Of a stretch of 64,000 nucleotides of DNA, positions 24,990 through 34,998 are shown one piece after another. The stretch is taken from positions 62,001 to 126,000 of the forward strand of contig NZ_CP121659.1 in assembly GCF_029714365.1 (NCBI RefSeq). The letters run 5' to 3'. How positions within the stretch are numbered: the first letter of the stretch is position 1; each line of letters begins with the position of its first letter. Position numbers and translations under genes: made by a program. The stretch comes from Sinorhizobium terangae (GTDB lineage Bacteria > Pseudomonadota > Alphaproteobacteria > Rhizobiales > Rhizobiaceae). The notes below the pieces were generated by a model, which did no database searches, was not told the origin of the DNA, and worked only from the letters and a program-made list of their open reading frames with translations.

Positions 24990-26777
24990 CTATTCCGCCG
25001 GCTTGGGTTTCTTCGCGAACAGCGATTTGAGGTTGTCGAAGAGCTCGATCTTGACGCCCTGGCGTTTCATGATGATCGACTGCTGGATGATCGACAGCGT
25101 GTTGTTCCAGGCCCAATAGATGACGAGGCCCGCCGGGAAGGACGCCAGCATGAAGGTGAAGACCACCGGCATCCAGGTGAACAGCATCGCCTGGGTCGGA
25201 TCCGGGGGCGTCGGGTTCATGCGCATCTGCAGGAACATCGTAACGCCCATGATGAGCGGCCAGACGCCAAGGTGCAGGAACGACGGTGCGTCGAAGGGAA
25301 GCAGGCCGAAGAGGTTGACGATTGTCGTCGGATCGGGCGCGGAGAGGTCCCTGATCCAGCCGAAGAACGGCGCATGGCGCATCTCGATGGTGATGTAAAT
25401 CACCTTGTAGAGCGCGAAGAACACCGGGATCTGGATCAGGATCGGCCAGCAGCCCGCCAGCGGGTTGATCTTCTCGTCCTTGTAGAGCTGCATCATCGCC
25501 TGCTGCAGGCCCATGCGGTCGTCGCCGAACTTCTTCTTCAGTTCCTCCATCTTCGGCTGGACCTTCTTCATGTTCGCCATCGACGCATACTGCTTGTTGG
25601 CGAGCGGGAAGAAGAGAAGCTTGACGACGATCGTGGTGATCAGGATCGCGATGCCGAAATTGCCGAACAGACGGAAGAAGAAATCCATCATTTTGAACAT
25701 CGGCTTGGTGATGAAGTAGAACCAGCCCCAATCGATCAGCTTGTCGAAATTCGGGATCGAGTAGGCGGCTTCGTAGCTGTCGACGACCGGAACTTCCTTG
25801 GCACCGGCGAAGACGAGATTCTTGACCTCTGCGGATTGGCCCGGCGCGACGGTGATCGCGTCGCCCTTGTAGTCGCTCTGGTAGCGGGCGCGGCCATCGG
25901 TGAAGTGCGAGAAGCGAATGTCGAACGGCGTCTCCTGCGGCGGGACGATCGTTGCGGCCCAGTACTTGTCGGTGATGCCCAGCCAGCCGCCAGTCGATTT
26001 GCCCGGTTCGACGGGCTGATTGTCTTCGACCTTCGAGTAGCCGACCTCCTGCAGGCCGTTTTCGCCGGCCACGCCGATGAACCCCTCGTGCAGCACATAG
26101 ACGCTCGGCGTCGTCGGCTTGTTGAAGCGGGTGACGCGGCCGTAGGAAGACAGCGAGATTGGTGCCGAGCTCTCGTTCTTGATGCTGTCGACGACCTGGA
26201 ACATGTAGCGATCGTCGACGGAAATCGTCCGGAGGAAGGTGAGACCCTTGTCGTTGGTGTAGGAGAGGGTGATGGGTGTCGAAGGCGTCAGCTTTTCGCC
26301 GCTCGAAAGCGTCCAGACGGTCTGTGGCCCCGGAACCGAGCCGGACGCGTCGTTACCGATATAGCCGATCTCGGTAAAATAGCCGTCCGCCGTTTCCGCG
26401 GGGCTGAAGAGGGTGATGACGGGGCTCTTCGGATCGACCGTCTCGTGGTACCCCTTGAGCCTCAGATCGTCGAAGCGTGCGCCGGCCAGGTTGATGGATC
26501 CCGAAAGCGCCGGCGTATCGATCGCAACACGTGCAGATTTGGCGATCGCCTGGTCGCGGTTTTCGCCGGCACCCGGGATGGCACCGCCCGCGGGCGCCTG
26601 GCCCGGTGTCGCCTGCTGCGTACCGCCCTGCGGTTGAGCCTGTTGCGTCTGCTGGGCCTGTTCCGCAGCAATGCGGTCCTTCTCGATCCTCGGATTGACA
26701 TAGAAAAATTGCCAAGCGACGAGGATCAGCACGGACAGTGCAATCGCCACGAAATAATTGCGGTTGTTTTCCATCAT
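24990..26777 (-). CDS. yidC: Membrane protein insertase YidC
   Basis: Inserts and folds inner-membrane proteins, alone or with SecYEG. The 595-residue protein has an N-terminal membrane anchor (residues 7-25), a long periplasmic beta-sandwich domain (about 60-340), then the conserved core of five helices: [38 protein letters not shown] in the cytoplasmic loop, [18 protein letters not shown], and [21 protein letters not shown]. The start overlaps the rnpA stop by 4 bp (ATGA), a typical rpmH-rnpA-yidC arrangement. A Gln/Pro-rich linker (residues 38-65) follows the first helix. Confidence 0.97.
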   Translation of the reverse strand: MMENNRNYFVAIALSVLILVAWQFFYVNPRIEKDRIAAEQAQQTQQAQPQGGTQQATPGQAPAGGAIPGAGENRDQAIAKSARVAIDTPALSGSINLAGARFDDLRLKGYHETVDPKSPVITLFSPAETADGYFTEIGYIGNDASGSVPGPQTVWTLSSGEKLTPSTPITLSYTNDKGLTFLRTISVDDRYMFQVVDSIKNESSAPISLSSYGRVTRFNKPTTPSVYVLHEGFIGVAGENGLQEVGYSKVEDNQPVEPGKSTGGWLGITDKYWAATIVPPQETPFDIRFSHFTDGRARYQSDYKGDAITVAPGQSAEVKNLVFAGAKEVPVVDSYEAAYSIPNFDKLIDWGWFYFITKPMFKMMDFFFRLFGNFGIAILITTIVVKLLFFPLANKQYASMANMKKVQPKMEELKKKFGDDRMGLQQAMMQLYKDEKINPLAGCWPILIQIPVFFALYKVIYITIEMRHAPFFGWIRDLSAPDPTTIVNLFGLLPFDAPSFLHLGVWPLIMGVTMFLQMRMNPTPPDPTQAMLFTWMPVVFTFMLASFPAGLVIYWAWNNTLSIIQQSIIMKRQGVKIELFDNLKSLFAKKPKPAE

Positions 26778-27160
26778 GGTTTCCTGGAACCGGCCGAAGG
26801 CCGCTTCTGTTTCGGCTTGTTTTCGATGCGATCGCAGAGCGCCCGGGTCAATGTGTCGAAGGGGGCATGCAGCAGATCGCGTCGGGCGACAATCACATAG
26901 TCGTGTCCGGGTTTCATTGCAAACCCGGCTGAAAGCCGCACTGCTTCTTTGAGGCGTCGGCGCATTCGGTTGCGCTCTACGGCATTGCCGTGCTTCTTGG
27001 TGACTGTGAAACCGACGCGGGCATCACCATCGAGATCCTTGCGGTCGAGCACTTCGAGCAGAAATAGTGGGCCTTTGCGGCTTTCTCCAGCTCTGACGGC
27101 CAAAAACTGCGGACGGCTTTTCAGCCGCCCGACAGTCGTCTTGTCTTTGTCTGACGTCAT
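26774..27160 (-). CDS. rnpA: Ribonuclease P protein component
   Basis: Protein subunit of RNase P, which matures tRNA 5' ends. The start at 27160 gives 128 residues ([23 protein letters not shown]); an alternative ATG at 27172 would add four residues and cannot be excluded. The RNR motif region ([18 protein letters not shown]) lies near residues 60-80 after [11 protein letters not shown]. The N-terminus has the alphaproteobacterial extension. Its stop overlaps the yidC start. Confidence 0.95.
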   Translation of the reverse strand: MTSDKDKTTVGRLKSRPQFLAVRAGESRKGPLFLLEVLDRKDLDGDARVGFTVTKKHGNAVERNRMRRRLKEAVRLSAGFAMKPGHDYVIVARRDLLHAPFDTLTRALCDRIENKPKQKRPSAGSRKP

Positions 27161-27193
27161 ATGCCCGGACATGAGGTTTCGGGCAGGCTCGGC

Positions 27194-27328
27194 TTAGGCC
27201 GAGAGACGCTTGCGGCCACGAGCCCGGCGGGCTGCGAGGACCTTCTGGCCACCCTTGGTGGACATGCGTGCACGGAAGCCGTGACGGCGCTTGCGAACAA
27301 GCTTGGACGGTTGGTAGGTACGCTTCAT
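27194..27328 (-). CDS. rpmH: 50S ribosomal protein L34
   Basis: A 44-residue ribosomal protein beginning [18 protein letters not shown] and ending in GRKRLSA, an unmistakable L34 sequence. It is the first gene of the rpmH-rnpA-yidC operon; the gap to rnpA is 33 bp or less. Too short for most open-frame thresholds. Confidence 0.98.
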   Translation of the reverse strand: MKRTYQPSKLVRKRRHGFRARMSTKGGQKVLAARRARGRKRLSA

Positions 27329-27659
27329 TTATTTAAATACCGCGGTGTGCGGCCCTTCTTGGGTTTGCATATTGCAAGAGCGTTTACGTAACCGGGCACA
27401 GCTCCGCCTTGCGGGCAGGGTGGCTTGACCGGACGTGCGCGGCTTATAAGGACAAATGTCCGGCAAAGTCAATTCCCGACGGGCTTTTCGAGACGATGGG
27501 CTCGTAGATTCGATGGCCCCCTGCAGTGTCCCAGCTGTAAGAACTAAGGGGCAGCCGATGAGCCCTTTGTTAACCAAGAGTATTTTAGCATTTATTCAAT
27601 TACGTGTGGACCGCAGGTTACTTTCCCGTTTTGGGCGAGTACGCGGTGGGGGGCAGGAA
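27329..27659. other. Intergenic region between divergent rpmH and chemoreceptor genes
   Basis: The 331 bp hold the rpmH promoter (27443-27472) and a 115-nt leader of rpmH. The right-hand part (27473-27659) should hold the chemoreceptor promoter but no clear motif was found. An open frame from 27456 fused to the chemoreceptor is rejected. Confidence 0.5.
27443..27472 (-). promoter_or_regulatory. Sigma-70-type promoter of rpmH-rnpA-yidC
   Basis: On the minus strand TTGACT (27472-27467) is separated by 18 bp from TATAAG (27448-27443), about 115 bp ahead of rpmH. Both hexamers are close to consensus. Confidence 0.65.
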
Positions 27660-29654
27660 ATGAAAATACGCGGGAAAATCTATCTGATCGTCGGCATCAT
27701 GAGCCTGCTTGCGATCGCCATTACCGGCATGTCGCTGCTGATCGTGTCGGAGTACAACGACAAGCTTCATCAATTCCAGAGCGCATCCCAGCGGGCGTTC
27801 AAGGGCGAGCGGCTCAACCGCCTGGTGACCGGCGTCGTCATGGAAGCGCGCGGCATTTACGCGGCGCCGACGATCGAAAAGGCAAAACCCTTCGCTGAAG
27901 GTCTCCTCAAGAACCTCGACAAGATCGACGCACTGCTGAAAGACTGGCGCCCGCTGGTTCCTGCGGACAAGCTCTCGTCCTTCGATGCGCTGGTGAAGCG
28001 CGCGGAAGAGTTCAAGACCTTCCGCACCGAGACGGCCCGTCTCGGCCAAGAGGTTTCGCCGCAGGCTGCCAACGAGCAGGGCAACAACGACGCCAATCGC
28101 GCCAACCGCAAGGCTTTCCAGGCCGAAATAGACGGGGTCGTGGACGCCAACCTCGAGTCGCTTGAGGCGATCACGGATGAGATCGCAGCCTTTGAGCGCT
28201 CCGTTATTCTCATTGTGCTCGGCATTGCCGGCCTCGGCCTGGTCGCGGGCATCGGGACGGCCTTCTACATCGGCACCAACCAGCTCAGCCGTCCGATTCT
28301 CGACCTGACCGGCGCCATGAAGCTGCTTGCCGGAGGTGATCTCTCCGTCGACGTACCCTTTGCCGGCCGCAAGGACGAGATCGGCGACATGGCTGCCGCC
28401 GTCGGCATCTTCAAGCAGAACGGACTTGCCGTGCGCGAGCTCAATGCCCAGGAAGCGGCCCTCAGGGAAAAGAGCGCTGACCTGCAGTCGAGCATCGGCG
28501 TCGTCGTATCTGCGGCCGCCGCGGGCGATTTCACCAGGCGCATCAGCAAGGACTACGGCAACGACGACCTCAACCGCTTTGCCGCGAGCGTCAACGAACT
28601 CGTCGGCAGCGTCGACAGCGGGATTTCCGAAACGCGCCGCGTCATCGCGAGCCTTGCCGCCGGCGACCTGACGCAAAGCATGAACGGCCAGTTTCAGGGT
28701 GCCTTCGCGGAGCTGCAGAAGAACGTCAACGACACGCTTACGACCTTGCAGAAGACCCTGCGCGAGGTGCGCACGACGACGGATTCGATCAACGGCAACG
28801 CATCCGAATTGCGCTCGGCGGCGGACGACCTCTCGAAACGCACGGAACAGCAGGCCGCTTCGCTCGAGCAAACCTCGGCCGCGCTCGACGAGATCACAGC
28901 CGCGGTCCGCAGCTCGACCGAGAGGGCGCAGGAAGCGTCGGTCATGGTCACCGAGGCCAATCAAAGCGCCGCCGAGTCCGCGTCCGTCGTCCGCAGCGCG
29001 GTCGAGGCGATGGGCCGCATCGAGCAGGCCTCGAACGAGATCGGTCAGATCACCAACGTCATCGATGAAATCGCCTTCCAGACCAACCTCTTGGCGCTGA
29101 ACGCGGGCGTCGAGGCGGCGCGGGCAGGCGATGCCGGCAAGGGTTTCGCCGTCGTGGCCCAGGAGGTGCGTGAACTCGCTCAACGCGCCGCCAGTGCCGC
29201 CAAGGACATCAAGGCTCTGATTTCGAAGTCGGGCAGCGAAGTCGCGACCGGTGTCAAGCTTGTTCAGGCGACCGGAACCGCGCTCGGCGAGATCGAAACG
29301 CGCGTCCTGAAGATCAACGACCATATCCATTCGATCGCGACGGCTGCACGCGAGCAATCGACAGGGCTTGCCGAGGTCAGCACGGCCGTCAACCAGATGG
29401 ACCAGGTCACGCAGCGCAATGCCGCAATGGTCGAGGAGGCGAACGCCGCGACACACAAGCTTTCAGCCGAAACCGGCAACCTTGCGAACCTGATCGCCTA
29501 CTTCAAGGTCGATCGCGATGCCGTCGGGGCGATCGCGCCGGCAAAGGGGACAAGCCGCCCGGTTGCCTCGCCCGCCCGGCGTATGATGGGCAGCGTCGCT
29601 CGAGCCTTCGGCGGCAGTGCCGCGGCGGCGCGGGACGAATGGGAGGAATTCTGA
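27660..29654 (+). CDS. Methyl-accepting chemotaxis protein
   Basis: Transmembrane chemoreceptor of 664 residues from the ATG at 27660. TM1 (residues 7-30), periplasmic sensor helix bundle (31-180), TM2 (about 183-205), then two HAMP-type modules ([20 protein letters not shown] and [28 protein letters not shown]) and the signalling domain with its hairpin tip [21 protein letters not shown] near residue 475. The C-terminus ends DEWEEF, matching the CheR/CheB-tethering xWxxF pentapeptide, so this receptor is of the high-abundance type. It may correspond to S. meliloti McpE, but I cannot verify that. Ligand unknown. Confidence 0.92.
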   Translation: MKIRGKIYLIVGIMSLLAIAITGMSLLIVSEYNDKLHQFQSASQRAFKGERLNRLVTGVVMEARGIYAAPTIEKAKPFAEGLLKNLDKIDALLKDWRPLVPADKLSSFDALVKRAEEFKTFRTETARLGQEVSPQAANEQGNNDANRANRKAFQAEIDGVVDANLESLEAITDEIAAFERSVILIVLGIAGLGLVAGIGTAFYIGTNQLSRPILDLTGAMKLLAGGDLSVDVPFAGRKDEIGDMAAAVGIFKQNGLAVRELNAQEAALREKSADLQSSIGVVVSAAAAGDFTRRISKDYGNDDLNRFAASVNELVGSVDSGISETRRVIASLAAGDLTQSMNGQFQGAFAELQKNVNDTLTTLQKTLREVRTTTDSINGNASELRSAADDLSKRTEQQAASLEQTSAALDEITAAVRSSTERAQEASVMVTEANQSAAESASVVRSAVEAMGRIEQASNEIGQITNVIDEIAFQTNLLALNAGVEAARAGDAGKGFAVVAQEVRELAQRAASAAKDIKALISKSGSEVATGVKLVQATGTALGEIETRVLKINDHIHSIATAAREQSTGLAEVSTAVNQMDQVTQRNAAMVEEANAATHKLSAETGNLANLIAYFKVDRDAVGAIAPAKGTSRPVASPARRMMGSVARAFGGSAAAARDEWEEF

Positions 29655-29672
29655 GCCTCCACGTCACGATCT

Positions 29673-29710
29673 TTTCTCGCGGACGGCCCTGCCGGTCTCC
29701 GCGGGAGAAA
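29673..29710 (+). terminator. Imperfect hairpin after the chemoreceptor gene
   Basis: TTTCTCGCGGA pairs with TCCGCGGGAGAAA through a 2-nt bulge, about 20 bp past the stop. No U-run follows. Confidence 0.35.
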
Positions 29711-29883
29711 CCTTGATGCAGCGGCTCCAGCGACACCAGGGACGATAGTTCTTCTTTTCACGGCAACGTGAGTTGTCAGGGCGAACTGTTCACGTTGACG
29801 TTTGACGGCGCGACCATTCGTTATTGGTTCCGGGTCCCGATTCCCTCTAACTCAGGAGTAGATCTCGCCGAAAGCAAGGCCGC

Positions 29884-30681
29884 ATGAACAATGGAGTAAG
29901 AAACGGGGCAGAAGGAGCAGCCCTGAACCCCTCGTCAGGGCGGAGCGACGCTGAACATGCGCCGCGCCGTTCGCCGTGGCGGTTCGTGCCATTCGCTCTC
30001 CTGCTTCTCGGTGGTGCCGTCTGCTATGCGTTTGGCCTGCCGCAATACCTGTCGTTGACGGCGCTCGTCCATCACCGCGAGATACTCAGCGCCTATGTCG
30101 ATACTCATCCGCTCCATGCGGGAACTGCCTTCTTTGCGGTCTATGTCGCGGTGGTCGTCTTTTCGATTCCGGCTGCATCGGTGCTGACCATATTTTCCGG
30201 GTTCCTTTTTGGCTGTGTTACAGGCGGGATCATCGCGATCGCCGCGGCGACGCTCGGATCGTGCCTTCTGTTCCTTGCCGCGCGCGGCGTTCTTGGCGAC
30301 CTCCTGCGCCCGCGCGCCGGACGCTTTCTGGAGCGTCTGGCGGAAGGTTTCCGGCGCAATGCGTTCCTTTATCTCCTGGTATTGCGGCTGGCGCCGATCT
30401 TTCCCTTCTTCGTCGTCAATATCGCACCCGCATTCTTTGACGTGCGGCTGCGCACCTTTGCCCTCGCGACGCTGATCGGCATCGTGCCCGGCACGCTCGC
30501 CTATGCCTGGCTCGGTCGCAGCCTCGACGCCGTGATCGCGCGCTCGGGGGCGACAGGCGGCGAGCTTACGCTTGCGGATTTCGCGACGAGGGACATTTCG
30601 CTGGGGCTCGCGGCATTGACCCTCATCGCGGCATTGCCTCTGGCGTTGAAGCTAATACAGTCGCGCCGCAAGGCGGTCTGA
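29884..30681 (+). CDS. TVP38/TMEM64 (SNARE-associated, DedA-like) membrane protein
   Basis: A 265-residue inner-membrane protein with about six hydrophobic segments. The VTT signature lies at about residues 90-200 (FFAVYVAVVVFSIPAASVLTIFSG, then FLYLLVLRLAPIFPFFVVN and LIGIVPGTLAYAWLG), with the conserved Pro and Arg residues of this flippase-like superfamily. Related proteins move phospholipids or undecaprenyl phosphate across membranes. The stop is 17 bp from the next gene, a MerA-like flavoprotein; TVP38 and this flavoprotein are often adjacent or fused in bacteria, implying a common process. First gene of a three-gene operon. Confidence 0.88.
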   Translation: MNNGVRNGAEGAALNPSSGRSDAEHAPRRSPWRFVPFALLLLGGAVCYAFGLPQYLSLTALVHHREILSAYVDTHPLHAGTAFFAVYVAVVVFSIPAASVLTIFSGFLFGCVTGGIIAIAAATLGSCLLFLAARGVLGDLLRPRAGRFLERLAEGFRRNAFLYLLVLRLAPIFPFFVVNIAPAFFDVRLRTFALATLIGIVPGTLAYAWLGRSLDAVIARSGATGGELTLADFATRDISLGLAALTLIAALPLALKLIQSRRKAV

Positions 30682-30698
30682 AAGGGGCGGCAAGCGGC

Positions 30699-32123
30699 GT
30701 GGCGAATGTCCTCAATCCGGATATCTGCGTAATCGGCGGCGGTGCGGCCGGCTTGTCTGTGGCCGCGGGCGCCGCAGCCTTCGGCGTGCCGGTCGTTCTG
30801 ATCGAGCGCGGCCGGATGGGTGGGGATTGCCTGAACTTTGGCTGCGTTCCGTCGAAGGCGCTGATCGCGGCCGCGAAACACGCGCAGGCGATCCGCGCGG
30901 CAGAGGAATTCGGCATTTCCGCAGGCGAGCCGCTCATCGACTATGAACGGTTGCAGGCGCGGGTCCACGCGGTCATCGGGGAAATCGCGCCGCATGATTC
31001 CGCCGAGCGCTTCGAGAGCCTTGGCGTGAAAGTCATCGCCGATGCGGCCCGTTTCATCGACGAGAGAACGGTGGCAGTCGGCGATCATCTCATCCGGGCC
31101 CGGCGCTTCGTGATCGCTACCGGCTCGTCGCCGGCCGTTCCCGCAATTCCCGGGCTCTCCGATACGCCGTATCTCACCAATGAAACGCTGTTCGATCTGA
31201 AACGGCTGCCGGAACACCTCGTCATTGTCGGTGCCGGACCCGTCGGGTTGGAAATGGCCCAGGCCTATCGCCGGCTCGGCACACGCGTGACGGTCGTTGA
31301 GAGCGGCAAAGCGCTTTCGCGTGGCGATCCGGAACTGGTGGCGATCGTTCTGGAGGCGATCCGGGCCGAGGGTACCGTTCTTTATGAAGAAACCGCCATC
31401 CTGTCCGTCGAGCGGCACGCGGGCGGCGTGCGGCTGCATTGCGAAAATGCGCAAGGGCGTTTTTTCATCGACGGCAGCGATCTGCTGCTGGCCGCCGGCC
31501 GTGCCCCCAATCACGCTTCTCTCGATCTCGACGCGGCCGGTATTCGCCACGACGCGAAGGGGATCGCCGTTGGCCCGGACCTGCGCACAAGCAATCGCCG
31601 CGCCTATGCGATCGGCGATGCCGCAGGCGGGCTGCAGTTCACCCATGTCGCGAGCTATCATGCGCGGCTCGTGCTGCAGCAGATCCTGTTCCGCCTGCCG
31701 GCGCGCGAAGACCGAGGCATTGTCCCAAGGGTCACGTTCACGGACCCGGAACTGGCCGAGGTCGGCCCCGGCGAGGCGGAGGCACGGGAAAAGTTCGGTC
31801 GTGTCGACGTCGCCCGCTGGGACTTTTCAGCCAATGACCGCGCCCGCACCGACGGCCTCGGCCGGGGCCTCATCAAGATCACGGTCACTCGGCGTGGTCG
31901 GATCGTCGGTGCTGCAATCGCCGGCGCCGGTGCCGGAGAGATGATCAACGGCTTTGCTTTCGCCGTCGCCAATCGGCTGACGCTCAAGCATTTCCGCGGT
32001 TATGTGGCGCCCTATCCCACCTTGTCCGAGATTGGAAAACAGGCATCGATCTCCTATTATGGCCCTATGGCGCGAAATCCGCTCGTGCGATCCGTGATTG
32101 GAATGCTGCGGTATTTCGGCTGA
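30699..32123 (+). CDS. Pyridine nucleotide-disulfide oxidoreductase, mercuric-reductase-like
   Basis: FAD-dependent enzyme of 474 residues. An N-terminal FAD site (CVIGGGAAGLSVAAGAA), the redox-active disulfide GGDCLNFGCVPSKAL near residues 45-60, a NAD(P)H site VIVGAGPVGLEMAQAYRRLG near 175 and the second FAD motif YAIGDAAGGLQF near 303 are all present. The C-terminal APYPTLSE has Tyr in place of the glutathione-reductase His, as in MerA-type enzymes. It lacks the NmerA metal-binding domain and paired C-terminal Cys, so mercury reduction is unlikely. The start is a GTG at 30699, 17 bp after the TVP38 gene; the histidine kinase gene follows after 23 bp. Confidence 0.88.
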   Translation: MANVLNPDICVIGGGAAGLSVAAGAAAFGVPVVLIERGRMGGDCLNFGCVPSKALIAAAKHAQAIRAAEEFGISAGEPLIDYERLQARVHAVIGEIAPHDSAERFESLGVKVIADAARFIDERTVAVGDHLIRARRFVIATGSSPAVPAIPGLSDTPYLTNETLFDLKRLPEHLVIVGAGPVGLEMAQAYRRLGTRVTVVESGKALSRGDPELVAIVLEAIRAEGTVLYEETAILSVERHAGGVRLHCENAQGRFFIDGSDLLLAAGRAPNHASLDLDAAGIRHDAKGIAVGPDLRTSNRRAYAIGDAAGGLQFTHVASYHARLVLQQILFRLPAREDRGIVPRVTFTDPELAEVGPGEAEAREKFGRVDVARWDFSANDRARTDGLGRGLIKITVTRRGRIVGAAIAGAGAGEMINGFAFAVANRLTLKHFRGYVAPYPTLSEIGKQASISYYGPMARNPLVRSVIGMLRYFG

Positions 32124-32146
32124 GTTGCAGGGAATGTCCTAGAATT

Positions 32147-33628
32147 ATGGTGGAAGACACGCGTCCGGCCAATGCGAATGGTATGCCCCGAGCGGCCGTG
32201 GGGTTTCTCCGCGGGCTCTCCGGCAAGCTGCTGCTTTTGACCGTTGCCTTCGTCATGCTGGCGGAAGTGCTGATCTTCGTGCCGTCGGTCGCCAACATGC
32301 GGATCCGCTGGCTTCAGGATCGGCTGAACACGGTCGCCGCTGCGGCCGTCGTGGTCGACGGACTGCAGAATGTCGAGCTTCCGCGGGCGGTGCAGCGCGA
32401 CACGTTGATGGCGACCGGAACCAAGGCCATCGTCATTCGCCGCAAGGATGCCTCGCGGATGATCGCCACTGTCGACATGCCGCCGGCGATCGACGGCGAA
32501 TACGACATCGCCAACTTCACCCCCGCCGGTGCGATACGCGATGCGTTCGATACGCTGCTTTTCGGCGGCAAGCGCATCGTGCGCGTCTATGGCCCGCTCG
32601 GCGAAAGCGATGCGACGATCGAACTGGTGATGAAGGATGCGGGCCTGCGCAATGCGATGCTTGTCTATTCGCGCAACGTTTTCCTTCTGTCGATCGCCAT
32701 TTCGCTGATTACGGCGGCACTGATCTTCCTCGCCATCAACCGCATGCTGATCGTGCCAATCAGGCGGATGACGACGAGCATGCAGGAGTTTTCCGAGGAG
32801 CCGTCGAACCCGGAGCGACTGCTCGTTCCGCCGGACGGCGGTGATGAACTGGCGATCGCCGGTCAGCACCTCGCGAGCATGCAGCGCGAATTGCAGAAAA
32901 CCTTGAAACAGCAGAAGAGCCTCGCCGAACTCGGCCTCGCGGTTTCTAAGATCAACCACGACATGCGCAACATTCTCTCGTCCGCGCAACTCATCTCCGA
33001 CCGGCTCGCCGATGTCGATGATCCGGTGGTCAAACGCTTTGCACCGACGCTGCTGAGGACGATAGACCGCGCCGTCGGCTATACACAGGAGGTTCTCTCC
33101 TACGGGCGCACGGCTGAGGCAGAGCCGCACCGCCGCTTTGTCGCGCTGCGTCCGCTCGTCGAGGACGTCTCGGAACTCCTCGCCATCGACGGCCAGAGCG
33201 GCATCGATTTCGAGATCCAGATACGCGACGACGTCGTGGTCGACGCCGACAGCGAGCAGCTTTTTCGCGTCGTCCACAATATCTGCCGCAACGCCGTCGA
33301 GGCGTTGACGAATCACGAGCCGGAGGACGGCCGCTCCAGGTCGATCTCGGTTTCGGCCATGCGAACCGGCAGCGTGGTTACGATTTCCATCGACGATACG
33401 GGGCCGGGCATGCCGGCCAAGGCACGCGAAAACCTGTTTGCCGCATTTCGCGGCTCGGCGCGCTCCGGCGGCACAGGCCTCGGGCTTGCCATCGCCCGCG
33501 AACTGGTACTCGCCCATGGCGGCACGATCGCGCTCGTCGAAAAGCCGACACCCGGCACGCTGTTCCGCATCGAACTGCCGGATCGCCCGGTGCCGCTCGA
33601 CGCTTTCCGCTCGAAGGCGCGGCCCTGA
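32147..33628 (+). CDS. Sensor histidine kinase without adjacent response regulator
   Basis: A 493-residue membrane kinase: TM1 (residues about 24-44), periplasmic sensor region (about 45-178), TM2 (about 180-202), HAMP-type segment, phosphoacceptor H-box AVSKINHDMRNILSSAQ near residue 270, N-box HNICRNAVEAL near 377, and G boxes DDTGPGM and GGTGLGLAIAREL. All kinase motifs are intact. It is the third gene of the TVP38/flavoprotein operon. No response regulator is nearby, so its partner is encoded elsewhere, and the periplasmic domain has no family I recognise. Confidence 0.9.
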   Translation: MVEDTRPANANGMPRAAVGFLRGLSGKLLLLTVAFVMLAEVLIFVPSVANMRIRWLQDRLNTVAAAAVVVDGLQNVELPRAVQRDTLMATGTKAIVIRRKDASRMIATVDMPPAIDGEYDIANFTPAGAIRDAFDTLLFGGKRIVRVYGPLGESDATIELVMKDAGLRNAMLVYSRNVFLLSIAISLITAALIFLAINRMLIVPIRRMTTSMQEFSEEPSNPERLLVPPDGGDELAIAGQHLASMQRELQKTLKQQKSLAELGLAVSKINHDMRNILSSAQLISDRLADVDDPVVKRFAPTLLRTIDRAVGYTQEVLSYGRTAEAEPHRRFVALRPLVEDVSELLAIDGQSGIDFEIQIRDDVVVDADSEQLFRVVHNICRNAVEALTNHEPEDGRSRSISVSAMRTGSVVTISIDDTGPGMPAKARENLFAAFRGSARSGGTGLGLAIARELVLAHGGTIALVEKPTPGTLFRIELPDRPVPLDAFRSKARP

Positions 33629-33733
33629 TATTCCCTCCTTGGGCTGCCAGCGTTCTCATCGCCCGGCCCCAATCGGTCTTTCCGGGCCTTATCCACTGTT
33701 GTCGCAAAAATGAAATTTTTTCCCGAAAGGCGC

Positions 33734-33762
33734 TTGCAATCGCCGAAAGGACCCAGTAGAGG
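33734..33762 (+). promoter_or_regulatory. Candidate promoter of tRNA-Arg
   Basis: TTGCAA at 33734-33739 and TAGAGG at 33757-33762 with 17 bp between them lie 36 bp ahead of the tRNA. The -10 match is modest. Confidence 0.4.
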
Positions 33763-33797
33763 ATCGCCACGCAAGCGGTTCTCACCGCTTCAGGCAA

Positions 33798-33874
33798 GCA
33801 CCCGTAGCTCAGCTGGATAGAGCACCAGACTACGAATCTGGGGGTCAGGAGTTCGAATCTCTTCGGGTGCGCCA
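33798..33874 (+). tRNA. tRNA-Arg (anticodon ACG)
   Basis: A 77-nt cloverleaf: acceptor stem GCACCCG / CGGGTGC, D-arm GCTCAGCTGGATAGAGC, anticodon arm CCAGACTACGAATCTGG with ACG at 33832-33834, T-arm with GTTCGAATC, and an encoded CCA end. The wobble A would be converted to inosine to read CGU, CGC and CGA. Confidence 0.97.
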
Positions 33875-33996
33875 CTTCCCCTCAAGGCACTACATTGCAG
33901 CCCATCGCATCGATGTTGCCGATGGATCAGTCACAGCGCATCGAAAGCGTTGCCAATCCCCTTGCTTCGCCACGGATACGTCCCGCCGACGGACAT

Positions 33997-34812
33997 CTAT
34001 CGTTTCTCGCCAATGATGACGAGATACTCACGCTTGATGTGGAGCCCGGCCTCGACCTGGTAGTGCGCGTGATAGGCGTCGACATCGCGCTTCAGCGCTG
34101 CCCTTTCGCCTTCGTTCAAGCCTTCGTAGAGCATGCGCAACGGCCCAAAGCCGCGCAGATACCAGTTCCAGATCGCCTCGACGCTTTCATGATAGGCGTT
34201 GTTGGTTCCGTGTTCGAAAGTGAGCCTGAATTCTTGCCCGAGCAGGTCTTCAACACGGGCCGGATCACCCCACGAGAGCGACGATTCCTTCGGAGGCGGC
34301 GCCTTCGTGTGCGCGCTGATTACAGCGAAGAAGCGGGCGACGGCGCCCGGCGGCGACCAAGCCGAGATGCAGAGCCGCCCTTCTTTGCGGCAGACGCGCG
34401 CCAGTTCGCTCGCCGCGCGGCGATGATCCCCGGCGAATATCACGCCGAAGGTCGAGAGCACCTTGTCGAAGCTTTCGTTCGGGAAGGGCAGGTTCTCGGC
34501 ATCGGCGACGCGGAAGTCGATCGGCGGCTCGACGCCGGATGAAAGCTGGCGGGCAGCGTCGATGAGATCGGCCGAAATATCGATCGCCGTGACGTTTGCG
34601 CCGAAGCGCGCCGCATTGCGCGCGCTCCAGCCGGTGCCGGTCGCGACGTCGAGCACTTTGTCGCCGGGCTTCGGGCTCAATCGCTGGGCGGCATGCGTCA
34701 GCGCGTCGGAGATCGCGAAGCTGACAAGGTCGTAGTGCATGCCTCCTGCTCCCCAGAGTGCCGCCGCCTCCCGGTTGTGCTCCAGGATCCCATCGCTGAC
34801 ATGTTCCGACAT
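33997..34812 (-). CDS. Class I SAM-dependent methyltransferase
   Basis: A 271-residue cytoplasmic methyltransferase. The ATG at 34812 follows a strong AAGGAGGG. SAM-binding motif I is VLDVATGTGWSARNAARFG near residue 55, motif II VTAIDISADLIDAARQ, and VADAENLPFPNESFDKVLSTFGVIF contains motifs post-I to III, all in the UbiE/Methyltransf_11 style. C-terminal 90 residues differ from UbiE, with WNWYLRGFGPLRMLYEGL as the most distinctive part. Substrate unknown. Confidence 0.85.
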   Translation of the reverse strand: MSEHVSDGILEHNREAAALWGAGGMHYDLVSFAISDALTHAAQRLSPKPGDKVLDVATGTGWSARNAARFGANVTAIDISADLIDAARQLSSGVEPPIDFRVADAENLPFPNESFDKVLSTFGVIFAGDHRRAASELARVCRKEGRLCISAWSPPGAVARFFAVISAHTKAPPPKESSLSWGDPARVEDLLGQEFRLTFEHGTNNAYHESVEAIWNWYLRGFGPLRMLYEGLNEGERAALKRDVDAYHAHYQVEAGLHIKREYLVIIGEKR

Positions 34813-34998
34813 GAAACCCTCCTTCGGTTATTGGGGGCGCCCATTTCACCACTTGATGGGTCTGGCGGCTACTTCACGATCTGACGCTGCCGGATCCGAG
34901 CAGAAGGAGCGTCGGCTAGATCATACTCCTCCTTCTTAAATGCGCTGGAGCGGTGATGTGGACGGAAAACCGAACATGACCGCAGACGGCGACCCGTC

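Noticed and set aside
25272..26900. 542-codon open frame on the plus strand
   Set aside because: Antisense of yidC and rnpA; no domain, no ribosome site.
27618..29456. 612-codon open frame on the minus strand
   Set aside because: Antisense of the chemoreceptor gene; repetitive Asp/Arg-rich composition typical of shadows.
30699..32123. Genuine mercuric reductase (merA)
   Set aside because: The disulfide motif fits, but the NmerA domain and C-terminal Cys pair are missing and no mer genes are nearby.
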